NCBI GenBank assembly: GCA_025558095.1
Contig: JAIVFI010000026.1
Location: 496,001-560,000, forward strand
Reading direction: 5' to 3'
DNA length: 64,000 bases
DNA from: Hyaloraphidium curvatum
Taxonomy: Eukaryota; Monoblepharomycota; Hyaloraphidiomycetes; Hyaloraphidiales; Hyaloraphidiaceae
Made by a program: the position numbers and the translations under genes. Under the pieces are notes generated by a model, which did not search any database, was not told where the DNA came from, and was given only the letters and a program-made list of their open reading frames with translations. Shown here piece after piece: positions 42,359-52,015 of the stretch (position 1 is the first letter of the stretch; each line of letters opens with the position of its first letter).

Positions 42359-43475
42359 TCACATTTTGGGCTTCTCGGCCATGTAGAGCGAGATGTCGAA
42401 AGCCGTCCCCGGCCCGACCAGCTCCGGCCGCGGGTACTCGATCATCTCGGCCTGCTCCCCGACCACGGCCCACATCTGCCCGCGGAGCGAGTCGTCCTCG
42501 ATGCAGCGGAGGTAGGCGGCGGCGAGCTTGGGGATGGGGATCCTGTGCGGTGAGGGGGAGAGCAGTCGTCAGGGATTGGCGCTGGAAGCAGGCAAGAGAG
42601 GGAGGGAGGCAGACCATCCGTTGAGCATCTGCACGGCGGAGACGCCCCCGCTGCGGGCGGTCATCTGGCTGTCGTACTGCTCCGGCGTCTTGGCCTGCCG
42701 AACGGCGATCTAGGCGTGAGTAGTTGGTTTGGAGGGCGACCCCGACGGACCCCACGACGGGCATCTTTGCCATTGTCGACGCCTGCTCCAGGATTGGCGT
42801 CCACACAAAGGCCGGCATGATCGCGTTGGCCCTGATCTTGCTAGCGGGCCCCTTCCCCTTCGTCAAAGAGATCATGTCCATCGCCCCCTGCAGCGACTTG
42901 ACGAAATGCAGGTTCGATCCTTTGACGGTGTTGTAGATTATCGCCGTGCTCCCCGGCCCTTTCGCCGCCGACCAGAACCCGGCCATCGAGGCGGTCACCA
43001 CGATCGCCCCCGCCATGTCGTTGCGCGTCCAATACGTGCACGCAATCCGCGACAGCCCCACGACGCCGGCGACCATCACCTCCACCGCGTCCCGCCACCC
43101 GTCCTCGCCCTTCTCCACGTCGTCGGCCCAGCTCGTCCCCGTGTGCCCGGCGTTGGCCACCACAGCGTCCACGCGTCCGAAGGCCGAGACGGCGCCGTCG
43201 AAGAGCGCCTGGTTGGATTTCTGGTCGCGAACGTCGGTTTCCCGGAACCGTGCCGCGGGGCCGAGTTCCGAGGCGGCCTGCACGCCGAGGGCGGCGTTGC
43301 GGTCGCCAATCATCACTTTTGCGCCGCGGGAGACGAGAAGACGTGCGATTCCGAGGCCGATGCCTGATAGTGCGGGGGGGAGACATTACCCAGAAGGAAA
43401 GAGGGGAGAAGGGGGGAGCAGCGCACCAGAAGCACCACCCGTGACGACAACGACTTGATCCTTGATGGGAGCCAT
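42359..43475 (-). CDS. short-chain dehydrogenase/reductase
   Basis: This is a classical SDR of 311 residues from exons 43475-43427, 43363-42741, 42694-42615 and 42542-42359. The intron-1 donor GTGCGC restores the cofactor motif TGGASGIGLGIA exactly. Others are VVANAGH (NAG), TASMAGFWS (catalytic Ser region) and YNTVK (Tyr-x3-Lys). A large part after the substrate-binding region (KTPEQYDSQMTARSGG ... GWIPIPKLAAAYLRCIEDD) and the end ISLYMAEKPKM appear only after splicing. Intron 2 is the least certain: donor GTCGCC at 42740, or six bases earlier. NAD(P)-dependent oxidation of an alcohol or sterol-like substrate is likely, but the substrate is unknown. Confidence 0.9.
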
Positions 43476-43652
43476 GATTCGGGTCCTATGACGACGGCCT
43501 GCGCTCTGAAAGCGGACGGATTCAGGCTCGCCACTCGCTCTCAATAGGATGGCCGCGCGCGCGTAGCGAGTTTACCCCACCCCGGAGACACGCATACGAC
43601 CGAGGCAACCGCTCCGTGTTGCAACGCATTCCTTGCCGCCCTCAAATCGACC

Positions 43653-44018
43653 ATGTCCCCGCCTTCCGCCCGCCCGCCCGTCTACGGCGTCGACGTCGAC
43701 CCCCAGACGCGGTGCGCGCACTACCACACTCCCGTCGACATCGTCGCCCTCCGCTTCGGCTGCTGCTCGAACTACTACCCGTGCCACCTGTGCCACGACG
43801 CCGTCGCCGCGCACCCGCCCGTGCCGTGGCCCAAGGCGCGGTTCGGCGAGCCGGCGGTGCTCTGCGGGGCGTGTGGCTTGGAGATGAAGGTGGAGGAGTA
43901 CCTGGGGAGCGGGTACAGGTGTCCGGGGTGCGGAGAGGGGTTCAATCCGGGGTGCGGCAAGCATGCGCACCTGTACTTTGAGATGGAGCCGCACGGCGGG
44001 GCGGAGGGGAAGATTTGA
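43653..44018 (+). CDS. CHY-type zinc finger protein (Hot13-like)
   Basis: This is a 121-residue single-exon protein consisting almost entirely of a CHY zinc finger. Cys/His pairs are visible in order: TRCAHYHTPVD, CCSNYYPCHLCHDA, VLCGACGLEM and YRCPGCGEGFNPGCGKHAHLYF. Its size and content match yeast Hot13 (helper of Tim), a mitochondrial intermembrane-space zinc-binding protein that assists Mia40 oxidation. No presequence is evident, as in Hot13. Function by analogy only. Confidence 0.88.
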   Translation: MSPPSARPPVYGVDVDPQTRCAHYHTPVDIVALRFGCCSNYYPCHLCHDAVAAHPPVPWPKARFGEPAVLCGACGLEMKVEEYLGSGYRCPGCGEGFNPGCGKHAHLYFEMEPHGGAEGKI

Positions 44019-44486
44019 GGGCTGCGGCGCCAGGCACGGCGCCTGGACGCGCTCGCCCGACGACAGTTCGGGGCGACATTTCGAGTCTTCTGCTTGGATG
44101 CGGACTGTGCTGCCGTCGGGCAGGTCGTGGTTGGGCGAAGTCACGGGGCCAGCAGGGCGGACTTGCACGACCTGCCGTTGGTTCCAGTCGCGGCCCATCC
44201 GCGGACTAGCACCATCCGCGGACTAGCAGCTTTCGGCGCCGAATCGCTCCGCGCGAACGCCGGGACAAGAGCCGCGGCAGATGGACGATTCTTGAGCTCG
44301 GTTGGCGATGTGATCTCTCTCCAACCAATGGACTACGCATTGTGCGCGTTGGCACGTGTACATCGCTTTCAAAACTACAAGCGGCAACTGCTGCTCTGCC
44401 ATCGACATTCGAAGCTCCCAACGTCCGGCTTCCAGCAGTCCAAGAGTCCAAGACGGCCCGGATCCCTTGCGCGTCCGATGACGTGT
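44019..44486. other. intergenic region (convergent 3' ends)
   Basis: This is an AT-richer stretch between the 3' ends of the CHY gene and the mitochondrial orphan. No gene was seen. An 18-bp imperfect duplication around GCGGACTAGCA... (44201-44230) is present. Confidence 0.45.
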
Positions 44487-45032
44487 TCACATCCCCGGTT
44501 CCCCCCTCTCCAGCTTGGCCTTGAGCCTCTCCTCGTTCCTCTTGTACCTCTCCCTGCACCCCGCCTCGGCCGGCCCCGCCTCCCCCGCCGTGTTCTTGCC
44601 CATGTCGTCCGTCCCCCTCCCCTCCCTGTCCCCGGCCGTGTGCTTGGCGGGCTTGTCCGACGCCCTCTCGAACGCCAGCTCGTCCTCCCCGTCCCTGTAC
44701 GCGCTCGGCCTGTGCTCTCCGTCCCCGTCCAGCTCCCCGCGCGCCGCGGCCTCCTCCAGCTCGTCCCAGTGCTCCATCACCGACTCTTCCATCGGGTCCT
44801 CTTCCTCGGGCGGGACGAAGGTCGGACCGCCCGGGCTCGACTCGGGGATGCGCGGGTCGCGCTCGTGGGGCGGAGTGGGGCGGAAGTCCTTCAGGTCCTT
44901 GCGCTGGCCCGAGGAGGGGGCGGGGTGGGCGTGGAAGGAGAAGGTCTGGAGGGGGATGCCGGCGGAGGGGTGGAGAACGGCACGGCGGGCCGTGCGCGCG
45001 ATGGAGGAGATGTAGGGCGTGGGGGAGGACAT
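44487..45032 (-). CDS. hypothetical small protein with possible mitochondrial presequence
   Basis: Unrecognised. This is a single-exon frame of 181 residues. The first 25 residues (MSSPTPYISSIARTARRAV) are Arg/Ser-rich and lack acidic residues, like a mitochondrial targeting sequence. The rest is highly charged and probably extended: a Pro-rich part, an acidic block (PPEEEDPMEESVMEHWDELEE) and a final basic/acidic helix (RERYKRNEERLKAKLERG). The composition recalls small fungal mitochondrial orphans such as those in respiratory assembly, but no domain supports this. Confidence 0.6.
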   Translation of the reverse strand: MSSPTPYISSIARTARRAVLHPSAGIPLQTFSFHAHPAPSSGQRKDLKDFRPTPPHERDPRIPESSPGGPTFVPPEEEDPMEESVMEHWDELEEAAARGELDGDGEHRPSAYRDGEDELAFERASDKPAKHTAGDREGRGTDDMGKNTAGEAGPAEAGCRERYKRNEERLKAKLERGEPGM

Positions 45033-45559
45033 TTCGGTGGGTGTGGCCGATGGTGGAGGGCGGGGAACAGGCGAGGGTGAGTGGTTGGTGCGGACGAAAG
45101 CCCGGGGCGTCTAGTCATCGCAAGCGGAGCCATGACATTCGGCATCCGGACGAACACAGACGGCCGGAAACAAGGACGAACGTGGAAATAGCAACAATGG
45201 AAAATGGAACGTTTAAGGTCATTCTCAATCGCTACTACCGTAGGAACCTCCGCTGCTCGGCGTCCTGCAGCCATTCCGTTCACTGTTCCGCGTTCCACTC
45301 CGGGTCCGCCTTCCGCACAAGCATCTTGCAAAGACCAGATGGCAGATCTTTGGACAGGAATTCGGCGATGTCCTCCAGGGGAAAAGGCACGGGCCGCCTC
45401 CGCTACTCCCACAGAAAGTTGTGCCGCAACGTTGGCCCGGCGCGGGCTTGAACGGCAGCCTCGCAAATCAACGATCCAGAAGTGCATTGTTTTCGACCGA
45501 ATGCAGGCGCATGAGGTGCACCGGAGGCAACCATCGCACAACTTTGGAAGCGAACTTAG
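45033..45559. other. intergenic region, possible further retroelement debris
   Basis: This stretch lies upstream of the small mitochondrial orphan. Translation shows no intact motif. It adjoins the retroelement remnant and may include its decayed 3' part. Confidence 0.35.
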
Positions 45560-46085
45560 GAGGGTCTCCGTCCATAGGAACGTTGTGCTGCCACGTCGCC
45601 AGACCTTGAACAAAAGTCCATGGCCCTGGCCCTCGTGGCCAACGATGTCCTCGACGGTGTACTCCTGCTTGTTCCCAAGCACGTTGTCGTCCTCGATCTC
45701 CTCCTCGAACTCGTTCACAGGTTCCGAGAGATCGAGCTCTTCACCGGGGGCGAGCTTCGGGGCGCGTGCGTTCCACGAGCGCGTGTTGAAAGTGGCCGAC
45801 TCTCAAGGTTGGTGGCGCGCCAGCCGATCTACATGCACGTTAGTAGCGTGGTCGGTCTCGTAGACGTGCCTGCACTTCCAGCGATGCGGTAGGGGCCAAG
45901 ATAGCCAGAGAGGGACTTGCTCGGCCCGCCCTTTGCGAGCGCTCTGGTCCCCAAATGAGCACGAGATCGCCGGGGCGGAAGGTAATCGGGAGCTGGGTTG
46001 CGTTGGCCTTGGCGTTCCGAGTCTCCACCGCTGCGGCCATCTTCTCGGCCACCAGACCATCATAGGCCGCCCGAAGTTGATCGCA
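45560..46085 (-). mobile_element. decayed Ty3/gypsy (chromovirus-type) polyprotein fragment
   Basis: On the minus strand the distal end of a retrotransposon polyprotein can be read across at least two frames. First is an integrase C-terminal strand, LPITFRPGDLVLIWGPE, preceded by an Ala/Lys-rich helix (AEKMAAAVETRNAKAN). Then, after a frame change, a linker leads to a chromodomain-like start, QEYTVEDIVGHEGQGHG followed by KVWRRGSTTFLWTE. Chromoviruses have this integrase-chromodomain order. No reverse transcriptase, LTR or intact frame is present here, so this is a relic. Confidence 0.5.
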
Positions 46086-46934
46086 CTCTCCGACTCCCCC
46101 CCGGGCGGTTGCCCGTCCTGGCCGTCGATTTCGAGCACTCGACCGCCAACGACTTCAGTAGCACCCGCACCTCCACCTCCCCCCTCTTCGTTGACCGCGG
46201 CCCCCGCCTCGCAACCACCGAACCCCGCCGTCGCCCTTCAGAAGCTCCGCATCGCACGCCATCGCCCTGCGCGACCCGGAGCGCGCCATCCTCTGGCTCC
46301 CCGCTGGCCGCTCCGCGATCCGCGGCTGTACGACGTGCGCGCGTGCCTCCGCGCCCTCGGGGAGCGCAGCAGGAGGGCCGCCGCGGTGTCGGCAATGACC
46401 ACTGATGCGCTGGCGGGGCAGCGCACCGTGACGGGGGACGGGGGATGCGTCGGCGAGGCACTTCATGATGTACAATGAGCCTGTCGGCGAGGTCGGCGTG
46501 GGAGAGGTCGACGACGGAGGAGTTCCCGCGACTACTACCCACGCAAGCCCGCAGGGAACAGAGTTGCCCGTGTGGCGCGTGGACACGTACGTCGGATGCG
46601 GTGGACCCGCTTTTGAAGCTAACTTTCATGGACCCATCGGCCAGGGATGCTGCGTTCGGCCGCGAATTGCAGGCACCCGGTCCCAAATCTGAGCGCGAGA
46701 ACAATACAGCTGATTGAATGTCGACCGAAGCGCCTACTGCTGCAGCGGGTGCTCCATCTCCGGGCGCGCAGCGATGCCGGGCCCATCGGGGGCTTTGCGT
46801 CTGGGTCGGCGGCCGGCCGGCCGGCCGGACCCGGCCGCACCCAGAGAAAACCCGGCAGGCGCGCCCCCTACCGCCTGCCGAATCCGCGCCTCCGACACCT
46901 GCCGTCCCGTTCCGCCCAAGAGAAGGAGCCCGCG
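46086..46934. other. intergenic region
   Basis: This is an upstream region of the ZIP transporter gene. Its distal part may hold more retroelement debris. No gene is supported. Confidence 0.35.
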
Positions 46935-48732
46935 ATGCCGGCCGCCGCTCCCCTCCCCCGCGCCGCGTGCGCCGAGGTCTGCTGCCCCGACACGGTGTGT
47001 TGCGACGACCCGAGCTGCGCCCCGAAGGATCCGCGCGGGCACCGCCGCGGCGATACCCGCGCCGGCCGCAAGGGTGCCGCGCGGGCGGCCAGACCCCGCA
47101 GGGCCGCCGTGCACAAGTCCCTCCTGGCCCTGTGCCTGTGCGTCGGCGTGGCCGCGTGCGCCCTGCGCGCCCTGCCCGGGGCGCACGCCCACGGCTCGCA
47201 CGGTGCCCTCAGGCCCGGTTTTGTGACATGCGACACCCGCGAGGACGGCACGGAGCACTGCGAGGAGGACAAGCAGGCCCTGGAGCTTCACTGCTCCGAA
47301 GTGACCGAGGACGAGTACAACCTCAACCTGCACATCGCCAACGTCTTCATCCAGGTAAATGCACCGCGTGGTGGTCTCCGGTCGTCCCGTGGCATTTGAG
47401 GCCACGTTTGCATTGCTCGTTCTAAAGGGACGTCCCAATCCTCGCCGACCAGATTGCGGTATCATTCTCTGGATGCCTCATCCCAATCCTTTCGAGGCGG
47501 TTTTCGTTCCTCAGGGTGTCCGAGTTTGTGTGGTCGATGTTCAAGCATTTCGGCGCGGGCATCATCTTGGCGACCGGGTTGGTGTTGGGACGGACCAGGG
47601 AGGACCTGTGGCTTACCGATTGCTTCCCTTCGCCCGCCCGCAGCTTCATCCACGTCTTTGCACCGGCCTACGGCAACCTCTCTAGTATCTGCCTCTCCGA
47701 CTTCTGGCTCGAATACGGCTCCTGGGCCGGTGCCTTTGCCATGATCGCCGTCCTCTTCACTCAGCTGATCCAGACCCTAGCCGTTTCGTACCTCAAGGCT
47801 TTCCACCAGCACCAGCACGGTCCTCTCTCAGCGACAGCCGCGGATATGTCCCGGCAGCAAGATGCTTCCATCGCGAAGGAGACCTCGCCCATCGGGGACA
47901 ACTCTAGTGTTATCTTGGAAGCCAACACCGACATGGGCAGGGACTTCACCTCGGGGTGTCACGCCGGTGCCAATCTCAACGCGCAGGGGCCAGACATTGG
48001 AAAGCTAGCAGGCGAACTGGTGGAACTGCAAGAGGCCACGCACACGCACCATCTGCTGCTGGCGCACAGACAGCGGCGCCAGATCACCGTGTACGTGCTC
48101 GAGATCGGGATCGCCACGCACTCGTTTATCATCGGCATGGCGGCGGGGGTTTCGTCGGGGCCGGAGCTAACTGCGCTGGTGATCGCGCTGGCGTTCCACC
48201 AGGTAAGTGTGTGAATGGGTGCCCCGCGTTCCTCGTTGCTCAACTATGTTCGTAGTTCATTGAAGGTATTGCGCTTTCTGCAACCGTGCTGGACGCCGGC
48301 TTCAAGACCAACTGTGCGCGAGTCCCTGTTGCCTCCCTTGCCGTATGCTGACGTTCTACGGCGATCACAGTCCAGCCGATTTTCATGGTCATGTTCTTCA
48401 CCTTGACGACCCCCCTGGGCATCGCCACCGGCATTGCCATCCACTCAGTCTTTGTTCCAAACTCCGAGACGACGCTGCTGACCCTCGGCATCATAGGTGA
48501 AATGCACTTTCCGTTGCTCTGTGTTCGGAAATGCTGGCTGACATGTTCTCGGGGCCATGCAGACGCGATCGCCGCCGGCATCCTAATCTACGACTCGTGC
48601 GTCAATCTTCTCGCGGCCAACATGACCAACTCGGCCTACTTCATGCGGCTGAGCTGGCAGCGCAAGGCGGTCTCATTCCTCGCACTGTGGTCGGCCGCTG
48701 CCATCATGTCGGTCATCGGCATCTGGGCCTGA
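46935..48732 (+). CDS. ZIP family zinc/iron transporter
   Basis: This is a 507-residue ZIP transporter (Zrt1/Zrt2-like), probably importing Zn2+ at the plasma membrane. Exons are 46935-47354, 47453-48202, 48256-48313, 48371-48496 and 48563-48732. Splicing exon 1 to 2 gives LHIANVFIQ-IAVSFSGCLIPIL, then KHFGAGIILATG. A variable loop with HQHQHG lies between the middle membrane segments. Metal-site helices are VYVLEIGIATHSFIIGMAAG and ALAFHQ-FIEGIALSATVLDAG (joined by the second intron), followed by MFFTLTTPLGIATG. The end DAIAAGILIYDS and a last hydrophobic helix are normal. The N terminus is odd: ten Cys residues in the first 85 (EVCCPDTVCCDDPSC) before a hydrophobic signal-like segment. Zinc regulation is plausible, but no site was identified. 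Confidence 0.92.
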
Positions 48733-49083
48733 GTGAGGCTCCGCGCAGCGGGGCAGAGCATGTGGGAAGAGGCGGGGGTAAGCCGGGTCGCGGTCCGAGG
48801 GATGCTGTGCGGGCGACCCTGCGCCTAATAGGAGCGATCGCTTAAGCATCCGAGGCGTTCAAGTCTCTGTCCGAGGCGACGTGTCGGATGGCCATCCAAG
48901 GCTGAGCAGGGGAACTTGCAAGTAAGATTGTCGAAGACCATGGTTAGCCGTCCAGACCGTCAGACCGCACTTGAGGGTCGAAATGGCTCGAGACGTTGGA
49001 GAGCAGCAAACTGGAAAGACCTTGCCCCGCACCTCCTTGCTGGGCAGCGAGTGGCCACCTCGTGCGCATCTCTAAGTGACCTA
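48733..49083. other. intergenic region
   Basis: This stretch lies downstream of the ZIP transporter. It has no gene-like content. Confidence 0.45.
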
Positions 49084-50978
49084 TTACATCAAAATGTAGA
49101 CCGCCAAGCTGGCCTTGAAGGCCCCGCCCTGGAACCGCGCCTCTGTGTCAAGCTCCTCCCACGTCCGGCCCGTCCGGACGAAGTCGCCGTTGTGCAAGAG
49201 CCCATCGTGCTGCACGACCTCCTCGACGCCGTCGATCAGGTCCCGGGGCGGGATGCCAACGGGCGTCTCGATGGAGGCCTCAATGTCGAAGCCGAGGATG
49301 TCGCGCTGGAAGGCCGGCTTACGAGGGCCTTGGAAAATATGTCGACGGGTCCGCCCTCGTAGCCGTTCGGGCAGGTGCTCTTGCGCAGCTCGGGAGGGCG
49401 AAGGCTCTGCATGGCGAGACTGACGAGGCCGATCGCACCGTCCGCCGTCCGCTCGGCAAAGGGAACGGCCGAGGCGAAACAGAGCATGGCCTCGGGGGCG
49501 GGGTCGTGGGGCGAGCAGCGGGGGAGGCGGCAATCAGAGCAGCGCTGCCGCATGATGACGTGGGTGATGAGGCTCGCCGACTTGAAGATTTGGAGGAAGC
49601 CGCAGATGAGGCTGGCGAACTTGCCCGCGCCAAAGTTCTTGTCGCCCGACTGGCCTCGTAGCCCGAGTCGAGGGCGTCCTGCGACTTGCGCACTAGACGC
49701 TAAAGCGCCCGACGCCCCGCCTCGGTGATGCAGTGCCAGTAGACGTTGTGGCCTCGACGCGTGAGACGGCGGAAGAGTGCGGGGATGGCGCAGACGACGG
49801 TGTCGGCCGGGCAGCTCAGGTTGACGTTGTTAATCCGCGCGACGGCACTGGAGAGCTCGGAACGGAGCTTGAGAGGGCTCGGCCCGACGTCGAGGGCACG
49901 GTGGGTCCGCGATCGCATGGCCTCGACGGCCTCCTCGAGCTCTGCGTCGTCGTCTGCTTCCGGTGAGGCCCGCCTCAAGCGCGAGGGGCCAGGAACGCTC
50001 TTGGAAGCGCGCAAGGGCGTCGATCTTGGGACCGAGCAGCGAAGGCCTCTCGACGGCCCGTGCCTCGCGGCGGATGGGCACCCGGGTCTGCTGCCTCTTG
50101 CGGGGCGGCGTCCGCGGGGCAGAGGCCGCCGTTGAGGGCGGTGTCGAAGGCGGCAGCGTCGGCGGGGACGGCGACTCATCCACCATAGACCGTCCATCTC
50201 CGTTGTGCAGCAAAAACGCGGCGGCGAGGCTATGGTGGCAGGGTTTGCCACGGCAGGTCCGCTTGAGGCACGCGCGGTCGATGACGAGCGAATCGTGCGG
50301 CTTCTTGTCGGTGCCAATCTCCCTGAAGACATAGAGGCCCTCGGGGGAGAGCTTGACGAGCCCGGCGTAGAAGGTGGCACACGCCTTGCGGAAGCGCTCC
50401 CGTTCGGCAGCAGTCGGTTGGCTACGGAAGGACGCGTGCTCAGCAAGCCACCAGAGGCAGTGATCGAGCCGAAAGAAGTCATGCACCACGCCCATAGTCC
50501 CGTCGCCGAGGATGTTCGCAATCGGGTCGATCTGGGCCTCGGCAAGGTTGTTAGTGTTCATGCCGAAGCGGTCGACGAGGCGCTGGGCAGGAGGCCCAGG
50601 GGGCTCGAGAGGAAGCCGTTCCGGGAGGAAGGTGATGGAGTAGCAGGCTTCCCAGATCCCTCGCAAGCAAGCGTTCGATCCTCGTCGCCCAGCGATGAGC
50701 AGCTCGAACGACAAGCCCGTTGGGGCCAAGTTCGACGGCCCCAACTGCCCTGGGCGCGCACGCTCGGGGCTACCCTCAAGGAGCGCGGCGTCGACGGCTT
50801 CAAGCTCCTGACGCCCCTTTCCCCCGCACACCCGTGCCGCGACCCCGGCGCCTACGTCTTGGACGACCCCGACTTCACGCTCGTGCCCAGCCGCCGGCGG
50901 GAGCAGCATCTCGAGGCCATCGGCCTGCTGCTCACCCCCGACGGAGGTGACCTCATGACGAGCGCTCAACTGATCCAA
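49084..50978 (-). pseudogene. unassigned, probably disrupted coding sequence
   Basis: Protein-like sequence occurs in several minus-strand blocks in different frames. About 50700-50130 gives VDRFGMNTNNLAEAQIDP, MGVVHDFFRLDHCLWWLAEH, LSPEGLYVFREIGTDKK and ACLKRTCRGKPCHHSLAAAF, with varied composition unlike the low-complexity shadows. After a long basic/Pro-rich stretch, about 49553-49330 gives MRQRCSDCRLPRCSPHD and ELRKSTCPNGYEGGPVDIF, and about 49320-49084 gives FQRDILGFDIEASIETPVGI to a stop. Cys pairs and charged clusters hint at a zinc-containing protein, perhaps transposon-derived, but I do not recognise a family. It may be a multi-intron gene I cannot splice or a decayed one. The opposite strand is open too (50205-51203), so strand is not certain. 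Confidence 0.35.
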
Positions 50979-51093
50979 GTCGCTAGGGCTGCGCCGGTGG
51001 TGCGGGCCGCGATGACCGAGATGGCCTTCTCAGTCCTGTTGAAAGAAGAGTTGTGCGAAGGTTCGGAAGAGCCGGCCACGCGTGCCACGGCAA

Positions 51094-51963
51094 TCAAGCC
51101 AACGGCTCGCGGAACACTTCTGCAAAGGGCAAGTAGTTGTTCGGTCCGTACCCGGCGTGGAAGACGGGAAACACGACGACGTCGAGGTGATCCGCTTTCG
51201 TGAGCTCCTCACGGTAGATTCGCGCCACCTCCTCGGCCGGGTTCATGAAGGCGCCGCAGCCGAACGCCCCCAGGCTGGCGTGGCGGATGCCCTTGGCGCG
51301 GAGCGTGGAGATCTGCGCCCGGATCCTGCGGCGGCACTCGTCCGGATCGAACGCCTTCCCTCCCCGCAGGTCGTCCGCCGCCGAACGGAGCTCGTAGAAC
51401 GAAAAGACGTCGTCGTCGGCGAGCCAAGTGTACCCCAAATCGGCCGCAGCCCTGTCCTCGGGCCCTCGCACGCAGATCCGCGGCTCTGTGTCGAGGTAAA
51501 CCTCCCCGTCCCCGCCGCTGATCAACCAAGTCATCTCCCCCGTGTAGAACCCATTGTCAACCATCTCGGACGCGTCGAGAGCCAAGTGGCAATCTGTGCG
51601 CCGGAAGATGTTCTCTTCTTGAGCAACCATTCCTTCAAGGTATCCCCCGCCTGGGTGGTACGCGTTTGCCATGTTCAGGACCGCGAAGCGCGCGCCGTGC
51701 TCCTTCGTGGCGCGGAGCGCAGCGACGCCCCAGTCTTCCTGCGTCACTTGTACGATGGGAGGGCCCGGCCGAGGAGGATCAGGGCCCCCGCGGGCTCGCG
51801 CCCAGCGCGCCAGGTTGGCCTCAGCAAGGGCGCGGAAGTGGTCGCGTCGGGCGGCCAGGGCGGCGACAGTCTCGCGGAGGACGGCCCGGCGGCGTGCAAA
51901 ATCGGGGCGCGAGTACGGGAAGAGGGAGGGGTCGCCTTCATCGGGGATGGGAGGGCCGGGCAT
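51094..51963 (-). CDS. microbial-type PARG (DUF2263/TIGR02452) protein
   Basis: This is a 289-residue single-exon protein of the microbial-type poly(ADP-ribose) glycohydrolase family with a macro-domain fold. Key motifs are VLNMANAYHPGGGYLEG followed directly by MVAQEENIFRRT (the PGGG and QEE catalytic region), then VYLDTEPRICVRG, the C-terminal LGAFGCGAFMNPAEEVARIY, and VVFPVFHAGYGPNNYLPF. The N-terminal helix region (RRRAVLRETVAALAARRDHF) is also typical. The predicted activity is removal of ADP-ribose from proteins or nucleic acids; the partner ADP-ribosyltransferase is not in the window. The start at 51963 leaves 52 bp to the start of the divergent 7TM gene, so the two probably share a promoter. 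Confidence 0.9.
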   Translation of the reverse strand: MPGPPIPDEGDPSLFPYSRPDFARRRAVLRETVAALAARRDHFRALAEANLARWARARGGPDPPRPGPPIVQVTQEDWGVAALRATKEHGARFAVLNMANAYHPGGGYLEGMVAQEENIFRRTDCHLALDASEMVDNGFYTGEMTWLISGGDGEVYLDTEPRICVRGPEDRAAADLGYTWLADDDVFSFYELRSAADDLRGGKAFDPDECRRRIRAQISTLRAKGIRHASLGAFGCGAFMNPAEEVARIYREELTKADHLDVVVFPVFHAGYGPNNYLPFAEVFREPLA

Positions 51964-52015
51964 TACAGGCGAGGTGGACGGGCAGCGCACTTCTTCCACA
52001 ACCGAAACCACTGCG

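Noticed and set aside
50205-51203. 332-codon plus-strand open frame opposite the unassigned remnant
   Set aside because: It has no motif and overlaps the 3' end of the PARG-like gene on the other strand. The minus blocks look more protein-like, though this is not settled.
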